Shown here: positions 1-8,119 of the stretch, piece after piece | How the letters are laid out: each line of letters starts with the position of its first letter | Numbering within the stretch: the stretch's first letter is position 1 | Notes under the pieces: generated by a model | The model's input: the letters and a program-made list of their open reading frames with translations, nothing else | Told to the model about the DNA's origin: nothing | The model's database searches: none | Assembly: GCF_000788395.1 (NCBI RefSeq) | Contig: NZ_CP009888.1 | Location: 881,001-945,000, forward strand | Direction: 5' to 3' | Length of the DNA stretch: 64,000 nt | From: Pseudoalteromonas piratica | Lineage (GTDB): Bacteria > Pseudomonadota > Gammaproteobacteria > Enterobacterales > Alteromonadaceae | Position numbers and translations under genes: made by a program

Positions 1-147
1 AAGCTACGAGAATATAAAACTGATAATAACCTGTTGCTATTTAAAACCGATATGGAAGCAGGTCATGGCGGTTCATCAGGTCGTTTCAAGCGCATTAATG
101 ATACAGCCCTTGAGTATGCCTTTTTCCTAGATTTACTTAATAAGTAA
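1..147 (+). CDS. S9 family peptidase (oligopeptidase B / prolyl oligopeptidase type), C-terminal end only
   Basis: The open frame enters from the left edge and stops at 145-147, so only the last 48 residues are visible. They contain A-G-H-G-G, the context of the catalytic histidine of the prolyl oligopeptidase (S9) alpha/beta-hydrolase family, followed by a helix ending in FFLDLLNK. Established knowledge: S9 enzymes are serine peptidases that cut short peptides. The visible part matches the C-terminus of the oligopeptidase B branch, but the nucleophile and propeller domain lie outside the window, so the exact subfamily is open. Confidence 0.75.
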   Translation, partial: KLREYKTDNNLLLFKTDMEAGHGGSSGRFKRINDTALEYAFFLDLLNK

Positions 148-156
148 GTCACTCTT

Positions 157-180
157 AAAAGGGGCTAATAGCCCCTTTTC
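157..180 (+). terminator. Intrinsic terminator after the S9 peptidase, probably bidirectional
   Basis: AAAAGGGGCTA and TAGCCCCTTTT form a GC-rich stem around a very small loop, followed by a T-rich stretch. The A-run on the left arm would serve as the T-tail for the convergent GST gene. Confidence 0.85.
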
Positions 181-189
181 TTTATTGTT

Positions 190-843
190 TTAAACTTCTA
201 CCCCAGCCTCATCCATTCTGACAATATCGCTTTCAGCTAACGCATCATCAATCCATTGTGCAAGAACAGGGCAACTTAACACTTTATCCATATAAGCTGT
301 TGCCGTGGCGTTAAGTAAAATGCCATAGGTTTTAAAGCGCAGTGCAATGGGGGCATACATCGCATCCGCAATGCTCCATTCACCAAATAACCAGCCACCT
401 TGTTGTTCAAATTGTGCATGTTGTTCGCTAAATATTTGTTCGATGCGTGCAATATCATTTAAGCTTTGTTGTGTTAGTTCTACCTTACGGTTTGCTCGAA
501 TATTCATTGGCAGTTGATTGCGCAGAGAATTGAACCCAGAATGCATTTCAGCGGTCAATGCGCGGGCTTTTGCACGGTGCGAGGGATCACTTGGCCAACC
601 TTGGTTTGATAAATAAGTTTCATTGATGTATTCGCATATAGCAAGGGAATCCCACACGGTTATAGTGTTATCTACTAATACAGGTACTTTGGCGATCGGT
701 GCGATATTCTCTAGTGCAACAATAAAAGAGGGGGTTTCTAATTTTAAATTGTGTTCAGTAAAATCGAGGTTAAATTTCTTTAATAAAATCCAAGCTCTTA
801 GGGACCAAGTCGAGTAGTTCTTATTGGCAATATATAAGTCCAT
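190..843 (-). CDS. Glutathione S-transferase family protein
   Basis: 217 residues, normal for a cytosolic GST. The N-terminal thioredoxin-like domain (about 1-80) has N-Y-S-T-W-S near residues 9-14, where GSTs place the Ser/Tyr that activates glutathione. It also has the V-P-V-L cis-proline loop near residue 53 and D-S-L-A-I-C-E-Y-I, the glutathione-binding segment, near residues 65-73. The remainder is the all-helical C-terminal domain. The expected role is glutathione conjugation or glutathione-dependent isomerisation or peroxidase chemistry; the substrate cannot be told. It is divergent from the LysR-type regulator at 955, which may control it. Confidence 0.85.
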   Translation of the reverse strand: MDLYIANKNYSTWSLRAWILLKKFNLDFTEHNLKLETPSFIVALENIAPIAKVPVLVDNTITVWDSLAICEYINETYLSNQGWPSDPSHRAKARALTAEMHSGFNSLRNQLPMNIRANRKVELTQQSLNDIARIEQIFSEQHAQFEQQGGWLFGEWSIADAMYAPIALRFKTYGILLNATATAYMDKVLSCPVLAQWIDDALAESDIVRMDEAGVEV

Positions 844-954
844 AATGGTTCACTTCTCTGTATTTATTTTATGTATAACGCCAAATGTATAGTGTTATTT
901 AAAAACTGAATAGCGCATAATTTTTATATTATCTATCAGATTAGTTGATGTGTT

Positions 955-1791
955 ATGGAAATCGATGCATTAAAAAGCTTACTGGCATTTGTCGAAACGG
1001 GCAGTATTACTCGTGCTGCGAAACAGGTTAATCGCACCCAATCAGCTGTAAGTATGCAGATGAAAAAGTTAGAACAAGATTTAGGAAAGCGCTTGTTCGA
1101 AAAAAGTGGTCGCAACCTTTTGCTATCGAAAGAAGGACACCAACTCGTTGGTCATGCGAAACAACTTATAACTCATTACGATAGCACGTTAAATGCAATT
1201 AAATCGCACAATTCAAAACTCCGTATCCGGTTAGGTTGTCCTGACGATTATGCGGATACAATTCTCCCCAAGGTTGTAAAAAAAATGCATGTATTGTGGC
1301 CAGATCTAGATCTTCAAATTCGCTGTTTGCCTAGTAACCTTATTCGAGAACAACTTGATAGTGGCGAACTCGACTTAGGCATAGTTACGCGTTCTTTCGA
1401 CAGTGAAGAAGGTATCGTCATCGCAAGAGATCGTGGCGTATGGGTATGTAATGGTGATACCCGTTTAGCACAGCAAACACCATTACCGCTTGTCACATTT
1501 CAACAAGACTGTCGTTTTCACCATGCGGCGATTGAGGGACTGCATAAACAGGCTAAGCAGTTCAAATTAATAGCGATGAGTGGCAGTGTTGCAGCAATGC
1601 ATGGGTTAGTAAAAGCAGGGCTTGCGATTGGTGCAATGGCAAGCCTAAGTAAAGGTGATTTAGTTGAATTGTGTGATAGTCAATTACCTGACTTACCTGA
1701 GATTTTCATTGTGCTCATTAATAATATGCACACGAGCAGCTTTATCTCACAATCACAATTGCAACAGTTAGGCGACAGCTTTGAGCGATAA
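955..1791 (+). CDS. LysR-family transcriptional regulator
   Basis: 278 residues. Residues 1-60 are the winged helix-turn-helix, with the typical T-R-A-A-K-Q-V-N-R-T-Q-S-A-V-S recognition region. Residues about 88-275 form the effector-binding fold. The gene is divergent from the GST gene with a 111-bp spacer, the usual arrangement for a LysR regulator and its target. The target and inducer are inferred only from position. The last 24 bases overlap the 3' end of the convergent acetyltransferase gene. Confidence 0.88.
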   Translation: MEIDALKSLLAFVETGSITRAAKQVNRTQSAVSMQMKKLEQDLGKRLFEKSGRNLLLSKEGHQLVGHAKQLITHYDSTLNAIKSHNSKLRIRLGCPDDYADTILPKVVKKMHVLWPDLDLQIRCLPSNLIREQLDSGELDLGIVTRSFDSEEGIVIARDRGVWVCNGDTRLAQQTPLPLVTFQQDCRFHHAAIEGLHKQAKQFKLIAMSGSVAAMHGLVKAGLAIGAMASLSKGDLVELCDSQLPDLPEIFIVLINNMHTSSFISQSQLQQLGDSFER

Positions 1792-2235
1792 AGTCATAAA
1801 TGCACTGTTAGGATCAGCTTGGTAGTCTGCAAAAGGGCCGCACTCGACAAACCCAAATTTAGTATAAAGGTTACGTGCGGCTTGAAAATAGTCCTGTGTG
1901 CCCGTTTCAAGCGATAACACTTGATAGTGTTTTGCCATGGCAAGCTCAATAACATGTTGCAGCAATCTTGACGCAACACCCTGGCCGCGGGCTTGTTTTG
2001 CTGTTCGCATTGATTTTATTTCAGCGAATGCTGTGTTGTGGTGCTTTATTGCAATACAGCCCAGTAAGGTATTACCATGCCAAGCACTAAAAAATGTAAT
2101 GTCACTTTGTTTGAGTGCGTTAAGGTCAAGTGCATGAACGCTTTCGGCAGGTGAAGTGGCATACATGTCGTCCAAATGTTCCTGTAGCAACGCAATCACC
2201 GAAGAGCTGGATAAATCATCAATTTTAATGTGCAT
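1768..2235 (-). CDS. GNAT-family N-acetyltransferase
   Basis: 155 residues. The acetyl-CoA binding signature R-G-Q-G-V-A-S-R-L-L, preceded by M-R-T, lies near residues 83-92, and the later Y-T-K-F-G-F-V-E-C-G segment near 123-132 is the usual end of the GNAT fold. The acceptor substrate cannot be predicted. It overlaps the convergent LysR gene by 24 bp at the 3' ends. Confidence 0.85.
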   Translation of the reverse strand: MHIKIDDLSSSSVIALLQEHLDDMYATSPAESVHALDLNALKQSDITFFSAWHGNTLLGCIAIKHHNTAFAEIKSMRTAKQARGQGVASRLLQHVIELAMAKHYQVLSLETGTQDYFQAARNLYTKFGFVECGPFADYQADPNSAFMTLSLKAVA

Positions 2236-2469
2236 AAAAAGTCTTCTATAAATAATCCAATCACGCTATTCATCTACTATGCCAAATCTTCACATTGTTT
2301 AACTTATTGTTTTTATTGGTAGGTAGCTTGTGACAATGGGTGAGTGAATGAGAGCACGATAAATTTTGCTCCCTTTTGGTGCAACTTGTGCTCGGTTCTT
2401 AAGCGTCAGCCTTGCATCTTAATTTGCTCTGAGGTTAAGCTTAATAAAATTTATGATAGCTAGTGAGTT

Positions 2470-3159
2470 ATGGAAAAATTTAACGATATTTATTTACGTG
2501 CCGCTGAACGTAAAGGTGGCGAAGGCAAATTAGCAATGCTACTGTCAAAACCTCTAAGTAATAAGCAAGTAGCCCAATTACCAGATTCAGCATGGTTATC
2601 TGAGTTTACCAAAAAGATTTTTCAAAGTGGTTTTTACTGGTCAGTAATCGAGAAAAAATGGCCTGGTTTTGTAGAGGTTTTTTGGCGTTTTGATGTTGAA
2701 GCATTATTAATGATGTCACCTGAGCAACAAGAAAAAGCTGCCAGCGATGAGCGCATTGTGCGTAATTATAAAAAAGTACAAACAGTACAGGCCAATGCTT
2801 ATATGATTCACGACGTTGCTAGTCAGCATGGCAGTTTTAGCCAGTTTGTGGCGGATTGGCCAAGTGAAGATATTATTGGCCTTTGGCAATATCTTAAAAA
2901 ACATGGAGCACGGTTAGGTGGAAACACCGGGCCTTATGCTCTGAGAGTGCTTGGTAAAGATACCTTTTTACTATCGCGAGATTGTGAAAGCTATTTGCGC
3001 AGCCATAAAATTATTGATGGTGGCTTACAAACGAAAAAATCGCTGGTTGCAATTCAGAGTTTTTTCAATGAATTGCAACAGCAAAGTGGTTTGAGTTACC
3101 AAGAGCTCAGCCAAATAGTTTCATTTAGCTGTGGCGACAATGTAGTCGGTATCGGTTAG
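2470..3159 (+). CDS. DNA-3-methyladenine glycosylase I family protein (Tag-like)
   Basis: 229 residues. The segment G-F-Y-W-S-V-I-E-K-K-W followed by F-W-R-F-D corresponds to the conserved W-x-x-V-L-K-K-R/E...F-x-x-F-D core of Tag, with the glutamate in the position of the catalytic acid. The next part (R-I-V-R-N-Y-K-K-V-Q) matches the Tag helix that follows. Tag removes 3-methyladenine from alkylated DNA. The C-terminal 80 residues (R-L-G-G-N-T-G-P-Y and onward) differ from E. coli Tag, and the zinc-binding Cys/His set of classical Tag is not obvious. This looks like the divergent branch common in marine gammaproteobacteria, and its activity is inferred. Confidence 0.7.
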   Translation: MEKFNDIYLRAAERKGGEGKLAMLLSKPLSNKQVAQLPDSAWLSEFTKKIFQSGFYWSVIEKKWPGFVEVFWRFDVEALLMMSPEQQEKAASDERIVRNYKKVQTVQANAYMIHDVASQHGSFSQFVADWPSEDIIGLWQYLKKHGARLGGNTGPYALRVLGKDTFLLSRDCESYLRSHKIIDGGLQTKKSLVAIQSFFNELQQQSGLSYQELSQIVSFSCGDNVVGIG

Positions 3160-3167
3160 CGATTAAG

Positions 3168-4412
3168 TTAACTGCGCGGCACAAACTCTAATACCGTTGC
3201 ATTAATGCAATAGCGCAGCTGACCATTTGGGCCATCACCAAACACATGGCCTAAATGGATATCTGATTCCACTGCACGAATTTCAGTGCGCTTCATTCCA
3301 AAACTATGATCAGGCTTCTCGTATACCGCACCGTCCACTGGTTTAGTAAATGAGAGCCAACCGGTACCCGAATTAAAACGATCTCGTGTATCAAATAAGG
3401 CTGCGCCACTGAGTTTGTCAATAAACATACCATCTGGCGTATCTTTAAAAATTTCATACTGTTTGCAAAAACGGTTGTCAGTGCCTTTGTTAAACGCAAC
3501 ATTAAACGCTTCGCTTTCACCGAGCTTAAATGCCCCCACAATTTTGTAAAACTCATCACGTGCGACATAACCTTGGCGTGCAAAGACCTCTTTTCCCTGC
3601 TCTAACAAAATAATCGTTGGAGTTGCCCATGTTGGTGTTTTAATTTTCAGATCATGAAGTTGATCGGCTGTTCTAAAGGTGAGAGGGATGGAGCCAGCAT
3701 ACCCTTTAGCTGTTTCAGCTTTAAACTTTTCGCAATAAGGGCAGAATGGCGCATCAACTACCACAATCTGCTTACCCTCTAGCAATGCACTGTTATCAAG
3801 TTTTGCGACAGTTTGCTGATTAAATGTCACTCCTGTTCGTAAATCAGGGCAATATCCATTAGGGTTTTTGGCTAGATAATCTTGATGATATTCTTCTGCT
3901 GCATAAAATGTCTCGAGCGGTTTTATGCTGGTGGCAATTTTACCGAAACCGGCTTTGCTAAGTAATGATTGAAATTGTCGAGTAACTTTTTTTGCAACAG
4001 CTTGTTGTTGTTCAGAATTATATAGAATAGTTGAACGATATTGCGTACCTATGTCGTTACCTTGACGATTGACCTGAGTCGGGTCATGGTATTCGTAAAA
4101 GTGCTGCAGTATTTTTTCTAGACTTATTTGATTACTATTGAAGGTCACTTTGACCACTTCCGCATAGTTATCTGGGTTGTATTTATTACTTTTCTTAATG
4201 ATATTGCGATAGGTCGCTTTAAAGCCACTGCCATCGGCATAACCACTTACAGCATCAATGACACCCTCAAGTGCTTCATATCGTTTTTCAGCGCCCCAAA
4301 AACAACCCGAACCTAATACAATTGAGTCAGTGTGATTTGTTTGGGAACTTGCAGCCTGAGCAAGATTGGTAAAACTTAATAAAAACAGGCTCAAACAAAA
4401 TAGATAGTTCAT
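3168..4412 (-). CDS. Exported trifunctional methionine sulfoxide reductase, MsrA-thioredoxin-MsrB
   Basis: 414 residues with a signal peptide (about 1-20, ending A-Q-A). Residues 30-195 are MsrA, with catalytic Cys37 in G-C-F-W-G and a likely resolving Cys188 in G-Y-C-P. Residues 212-295 are a thioredoxin-like domain with C-P-Y-C at 224-227. Residues 305-412 are MsrB, with the S-G-T-G-W motif and catalytic Cys402 in R-Y-C-I-N. Together they would repair both methionine-S- and R-sulfoxides in the envelope, with the middle domain passing electrons. The MsrB part lacks the two CxxC zinc pairs of many MsrB enzymes. The domain order differs from the Neisseria PilB type, where thioredoxin comes first. 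Confidence 0.9.
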   Translation of the reverse strand: MNYLFCLSLFLLSFTNLAQAASSQTNHTDSIVLGSGCFWGAEKRYEALEGVIDAVSGYADGSGFKATYRNIIKKSNKYNPDNYAEVVKVTFNSNQISLEKILQHFYEYHDPTQVNRQGNDIGTQYRSTILYNSEQQQAVAKKVTRQFQSLLSKAGFGKIATSIKPLETFYAAEEYHQDYLAKNPNGYCPDLRTGVTFNQQTVAKLDNSALLEGKQIVVVDAPFCPYCEKFKAETAKGYAGSIPLTFRTADQLHDLKIKTPTWATPTIILLEQGKEVFARQGYVARDEFYKIVGAFKLGESEAFNVAFNKGTDNRFCKQYEIFKDTPDGMFIDKLSGAALFDTRDRFNSGTGWLSFTKPVDGAVYEKPDHSFGMKRTEIRAVESDIHLGHVFGDGPNGQLRYCINATVLEFVPRS

Positions 4413-4501
4413 ATTTTTGCCTTCTTAAATTATTTACTACGTAAAAGATAAGACCCGAGATCGCTCGATTTAAATTCATGGCCGTTAAACATCAAAATAA
4501 A

Positions 4502-4519
4502 CCGTTTATCAATAAACGG
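4502..4519. promoter_or_regulatory. Perfect inverted repeat upstream of the lipoprotein and msrAB genes
   Basis: CCGTTTAT-CA-ATAAACGG has two 8-base arms around two bases. It sits in the 160-bp divergent region between the msrAB start (4412) and the small lipoprotein (4573). There is no T-run, so an operator is more likely than a terminator. The bound protein is unknown. Confidence 0.35.
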
Positions 4520-4572
4520 CTGCAAAAGGGCTGCTTGACTTTAAGATGGCTAGCAAACAAACGGGAGTATTT

Positions 4573-4803
4573 ATGAAAAAACTAATTTCAATGGCTATGG
4601 CAGTAACGGCATTATCATTAGCGGGCTGCAATGCCACAATGGATGTAAGCTACACACCGGTTACCGAACTGGAAACACATACCAGTTGGGAAATTAATCC
4701 GGTGACAGGTTCGTGGGAAGCGGTTGAAAGTACGGTTTATATCAGTGTAAAAGAAAAACAGCACACCTTACCAAAACAATACGATCGTTTTGCAAACAAT
4801 TAA
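4573..4803 (+). CDS. Small outer-membrane-type lipoprotein, unknown function
   Basis: 76 residues from the ATG at 4573, which has GGGAG six bases upstream. An in-frame ATG at 4546 would put nine extra residues before the signal peptide and is less likely. The N-terminus M-K-K-L-I-S-M-A-M ends in the lipobox S-L-A-G-C, so the mature lipoprotein begins at the cysteine and is only about 54 residues. The mature part is rich in Thr, Val and Tyr and has no motif I recognise. Confidence 0.8.
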   Translation: MKKLISMAMAVTALSLAGCNATMDVSYTPVTELETHTSWEINPVTGSWEAVESTVYISVKEKQHTLPKQYDRFANN

Positions 4804-4813
4804 AAACACATGT

Positions 4814-4843
4814 TTTGCGCATGAGTTATCATGCGCATTTTGT
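4814..4843 (+). terminator. Bidirectional intrinsic terminator between lipoprotein and porin-like genes
   Basis: TGCGCATGA-GTTA-TCATGCGCA is a perfect 9-bp stem. It is flanked by TTTTGTT on the right and by AAAACA on the minus strand, and lies between two convergent genes. Confidence 0.75.
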
Positions 4844-5613
4844 TAAAAGCGAGAAGTTACTAATAGTGTGACCGAGTTGAACCCTGAATCATTGTTGCCA
4901 AGACCTGCGCCCAAGCCAAAGCTGAATGATAAATGTGGATTAAACCAATACTGGGTTTGCAACTCCGTATTATTGTTGTCAAAGTCATTTGTTTGCGCAA
5001 CAGCCTGAATTCCTACGTACCAATTCTCACTTAAATAATAATCTGCTCGTCCCTGATAGTAACTTTCTTTGCCTGAAATTTGTTTAAATACAAAGTCCCA
5101 GCCCTGACCATTCATGATTTTTGTGTAGCGAATGTAGGGCGAGAGGCGCCAATTATTACTTGAGTCTTGATTGCCGATATAATCTGTTTCATTGCGGTAA
5201 AGGTAGGTCGCGCCAACACCTAACTGTAAATTGGGGGTGATGTGGTTGCCCAGCTCACCTGCAACTCTTACATAGTGATCATCAAAGTGGTTATCACGAG
5301 CATATTCAACCTCACCACGGAAAACTAAATTATTGTCAAAATAATGAGTGTAACCTACATCAATATCATAAAACTCATCTAATACGAGTGCGCGAGTGGT
5401 AAGGCTATCGATGCGGTTTATGTAGGCTTTTAGGTTATGAGGACCTCTTACATTTGCGATATCTTCAAATAAATAGGTATAAGCTAACCCTACAAAATGA
5501 TCATCAAAGTCATAAAGGTCGGATACACCAAAGTCGATTTGATGTTGAATTGAGTCATTCGCTAAGGCAGCATTTGAAGCAAAGAGCAGCGCAAAGGGCA
5601 GTAGAATCTTCAT
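4843..5613 (-). CDS. Putative porin-like outer membrane beta-barrel protein
   Basis: 256 residues with a signal peptide (M-K-I-L-L-P-F-A-L-L-F-A-S-N-A-A-L-A). The mature chain is a series of alternating hydrophobic/polar strands separated by Asp/Asn-rich loops and ends in phenylalanine (V-T-S-R-F), the outer-membrane assembly signal. It resembles the putative general porins of Pseudoalteromonas and Shewanella. Substrate and pore function are not readable from sequence. Confidence 0.75.
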   Translation of the reverse strand: MKILLPFALLFASNAALANDSIQHQIDFGVSDLYDFDDHFVGLAYTYLFEDIANVRGPHNLKAYINRIDSLTTRALVLDEFYDIDVGYTHYFDNNLVFRGEVEYARDNHFDDHYVRVAGELGNHITPNLQLGVGATYLYRNETDYIGNQDSSNNWRLSPYIRYTKIMNGQGWDFVFKQISGKESYYQGRADYYLSENWYVGIQAVAQTNDFDNNNTELQTQYWFNPHLSFSFGLGAGLGNNDSGFNSVTLLVTSRF

Positions 5614-5744
5614 GGTTTTGGGTCGTCCTTTTTGTCTGCAGCTTAATGAAATAATTTCTACGTGATAAGTATGTAACTGTTGAAAATTGTTAGATATTGT
5701 AAATAGTACATAGTTAAAAATCTAAAACATTAAAAAGAGCTTAT

Positions 5745-6182
5745 ATGATCTGGTTTAAAGAGATAGATAAAGCATTATGCGACCAATTGGATAAAGGGTT
5801 AAATGGTAAAGGGAGTTTAATGAACACCTTAGGTATCGAAATTTGTGAAATAGGCGATGACTACCTTGTAGCCAGTATGCCCGTTACACCAGACCATCAT
5901 AATCCGATAGGGATGTTACATGGCGGCGCTAACGTGGTGCTTGCTGAGACCGTTGCGAGCTATGCTGCCAATTTTGTTGTCGATACCGATAAATATTATT
6001 GTGTGGGACAAGAAATCAATGCCAATCACATTAAAGCTGCCCGCAAAGGAATGGTGTACGCCACAGCAAGAGCAATTCATTTAGGTAAGCGCACTTCTGT
6101 TTGGGAAGTAAAAATTGCCAATCAAGCCGGTGAGTTGACCTGTATCTCGAGAATGACTGCTGCTGTGGTTGAGCGGCGATAA
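5745..6182 (+). CDS. PaaI/YdiI-type hotdog-fold acyl-CoA thioesterase
   Basis: 145 residues. The motif H-N-P-I-G-M-L-H-G-G-A-N-V-V-L-A-E (about 49-65) is the hotdog thioesterase signature, with the HGG turn and the catalytic glutamate on the following helix. The best-known relatives are E. coli YdiI/MenI (1,4-dihydroxy-2-naphthoyl-CoA hydrolase) and EntH. Residue content favours the YdiI group, but the natural acyl-CoA substrate is not certain. It stands alone, with no menaquinone genes beside it. Confidence 0.85.
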   Translation: MIWFKEIDKALCDQLDKGLNGKGSLMNTLGIEICEIGDDYLVASMPVTPDHHNPIGMLHGGANVVLAETVASYAANFVVDTDKYYCVGQEINANHIKAARKGMVYATARAIHLGKRTSVWEVKIANQAGELTCISRMTAAVVERR

Positions 6183-6263
6183 TTGATCTATATCTAGTTA
6201 GCGGATATTAGCGCTAGCATTTTAACTTTCACTGGCATATATCTTAGCTAGGGGTATATGCCA

Positions 6264-6500
6264 ATGAGTGAAAAAAACCTAATTACACTGCTTAAACTGG
6301 TTATTGTGCTTGGTTTGTGTTTAATCGGCTTGGGTTATTATTTAATTAATGTTGCTCACATCGAACAAACGATGGGAATAACAGGCATGATGATTGGCGG
6401 TGGGTGTTATGCCTTTGGTATTATCCTTTCTCTTCCTACGAAAATGTATCTGACATTTATTTGGGTAACAGCTGAGCATAGAAATAAGCATAAGCAATAA
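6264..6500 (+). CDS. Small two-helix inner membrane protein, unknown function
   Basis: 78 residues if translation begins at the ATG at 6264, which is nine bases after the AGGGG at 6250-6254. The in-frame ATG at 6258 has only three bases of spacing. Two hydrophobic helices (about residues 8-28 and 38-58) are separated by a short polar loop, and the tail H-R-N-K-H-K-Q is basic, so both ends should face the cytoplasm. I do not recognise a family. Confidence 0.65.
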   Translation: MSEKNLITLLKLVIVLGLCLIGLGYYLINVAHIEQTMGITGMMIGGGCYAFGIILSLPTKMYLTFIWVTAEHRNKHKQ

Positions 6501-6569
6501 TATGCATTATTACCTTTCGCTATTTTACGTCATACTTAGTGTTATATCTTTTAAAACATAATTTACGCT

Positions 6570-7337
6570 GTGACCAGATACATTAGTATTCTTTGTCTAA
6601 TAATGAGCTTTCATCTTGCTGCAAGTGATATCAAAATTGCAGCGGGAAATTTTGCGCCTTATTTTAGGGCTGATACGCAAGTCCATAAACAAGGGCTTTA
6701 TGAGATTTTAATCACTTCTGCTCTCAGTAAATTATTGTTAAACCCCAAATACATCAATGTTTCTAATGAAGCAATTAAACGGTATTACCAAAAGAATCGT
6801 GTCGACCTCGCGATAAACTGGACCGGTGATTTTTCTGGCGAAGGCTATGTATCGGCGCATCGTTTATTTTTTTACAACAGAGCTATTTTAAGGCGAATTA
6901 GTGCATGGCAAGGTGCACAGCATATTTTGGCATTAGAAGGCGCACGCATCGCCAGCTTTTCTGGTGCAAGTTTAAACTTTGGAACAGATTACAATACACT
7001 CATTAATAACGAGAAAACGCGATATTTTGAAAGTGGCGATCAATACGCAATTAATAAAATGTTGCTGGCAAATAAAGTAGATATACTAATTGCAGATTGG
7101 TTAAAGTTTTATCGTTTTGCTAAACCCATGGGGTTGGTAGAAGAGTTTATGGCTTTGGATTTATTGCACAATGAGGGCTCGAAAATTATCTTTAAGGACA
7201 AAAAGCTTAGAGATGATTTTGATAAAGTTGTTGAGCAAATGCATGCAAGTGGTGAGTTACAGCAACTCACCCAAGCATGGTTGGCAAAAAATAATTTGCC
7301 TATGGTGTCGCATCACTTTTTAGCAAAAAAAAGTTAA
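6570..7337 (+). CDS. Periplasmic solute-binding protein-like, family 3 type
   Basis: 255 residues from a GTG start, chosen because it completes a signal peptide ([19 protein letters not shown]). The mature chain follows the family 3 solute-binding fold: an early A-A-G-N-F-A-P-Y-F strand, D-L-A-I-N-W in the first lobe, and a C-terminal helix ending [12 protein letters not shown]. There is no transporter gene next to it, so it may act as an orphan binding protein, as many marine gammaproteobacterial paralogues do. Its stop overlaps the convergent cysH stop by a few bases. Confidence 0.75.
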   Translation: MTRYISILCLIMSFHLAASDIKIAAGNFAPYFRADTQVHKQGLYEILITSALSKLLLNPKYINVSNEAIKRYYQKNRVDLAINWTGDFSGEGYVSAHRLFFYNRAILRRISAWQGAQHILALEGARIASFSGASLNFGTDYNTLINNEKTRYFESGDQYAINKMLLANKVDILIADWLKFYRFAKPMGLVEEFMALDLLHNEGSKIIFKDKKLRDDFDKVVEQMHASGELQQLTQAWLAKNNLPMVSHHFLAKKS

Positions 7338-8074
7338 ATCCCACCACCGTCAGTATGTAAGCCACATTCACGGTTCAGTCCAAAGAAACGTGTTTCTTCT
7401 TCTGTCATGCCTGGCTCTAGTTTACGTGTAGTATGTACATCACCCATAGACACATAACCTTGCTCCCAAAGCGGGTGGTATGGTAAATCATACTTGGTTA
7501 AATACTGATATACATCACGGCTGTGCCAATCAATAAGTGGATACACTTTCACTGTACCACGGCTGATTTCAAGCACTTGCTTATCTGCTCGGGTAGACGA
7601 TTGTTGGCGTCGCAGTCCGCTAAACCACGTACCTGCATCAAGTTCCTTCAGTGCACGCGTCATCGGCTCAACTTTATTAAGCGTATTATACTGTTTAATA
7701 CCCGCTTCACCTTGTTCCCATAACTTGCCGTATTTAGCTTCTTGCCAAGCTGGGGTTAACTCAGACTTATACACTTTTAGATTAAGCGCTAGGCGTTCTG
7801 TAAGCTCATCAATAAACTGATACGTCTCAGGAAATAAATAGCCGGTATCAGTTAATACCACTGGTATATTTTTCTTTTGTGATGTCACTAGGTGTAACAT
7901 CACAGCAGCTTGAATACCAAAGCTAGACGATAAAAAGTGAGTATCTGGCAAATTTTCTAATGCCCACGCAACACGCTCTTCAGCTGTTTTGTCCACTAAA
8001 AAGCCATTTGCATCAGCAAGGAGTGCCTGCTGGCTTTCTTTATCTAGCGTTAGAATATTTTTAAATTCACTCAT
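7334..8074 (-). CDS. cysH: Phosphoadenylylsulfate (PAPS) reductase
   Basis: 246 residues from the ATG at 8074, which has AGGA eight bases upstream; an in-frame ATG 33 bases earlier lacks this. The enzyme reduces PAPS to sulfite with thioredoxin. It has the S-S-S-F-G-I-Q nucleotide-binding loop, T-D-T-G-Y-L-F, and the C-terminal catalytic motif E-C-G-L-H. The absence of the extra CC...CxxC cluster cysteines fits a PAPS rather than an APS reductase. It is the last gene of cysJIH, 45 bp after cysI. Confidence 0.95.
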   Translation of the reverse strand: MSEFKNILTLDKESQQALLADANGFLVDKTAEERVAWALENLPDTHFLSSSFGIQAAVMLHLVTSQKKNIPVVLTDTGYLFPETYQFIDELTERLALNLKVYKSELTPAWQEAKYGKLWEQGEAGIKQYNTLNKVEPMTRALKELDAGTWFSGLRRQQSSTRADKQVLEISRGTVKVYPLIDWHSRDVYQYLTKYDLPYHPLWEQGYVSMGDVHTTRKLEPGMTEEETRFFGLNRECGLHTDGGGI

Positions 8075-8119
8075 ACGTAAATTCCTAACCAAGGGCGGCG
8101 ATGCCACCCTGAAATTTAT

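Noticed and set aside
3168-4412. Artificial fusion of separate msrA and msrB genes by a sequencing error
   Set aside because: The reading frame is continuous through three complete domains with a sensible linker, and Msr fusions of this kind are known in other bacteria.
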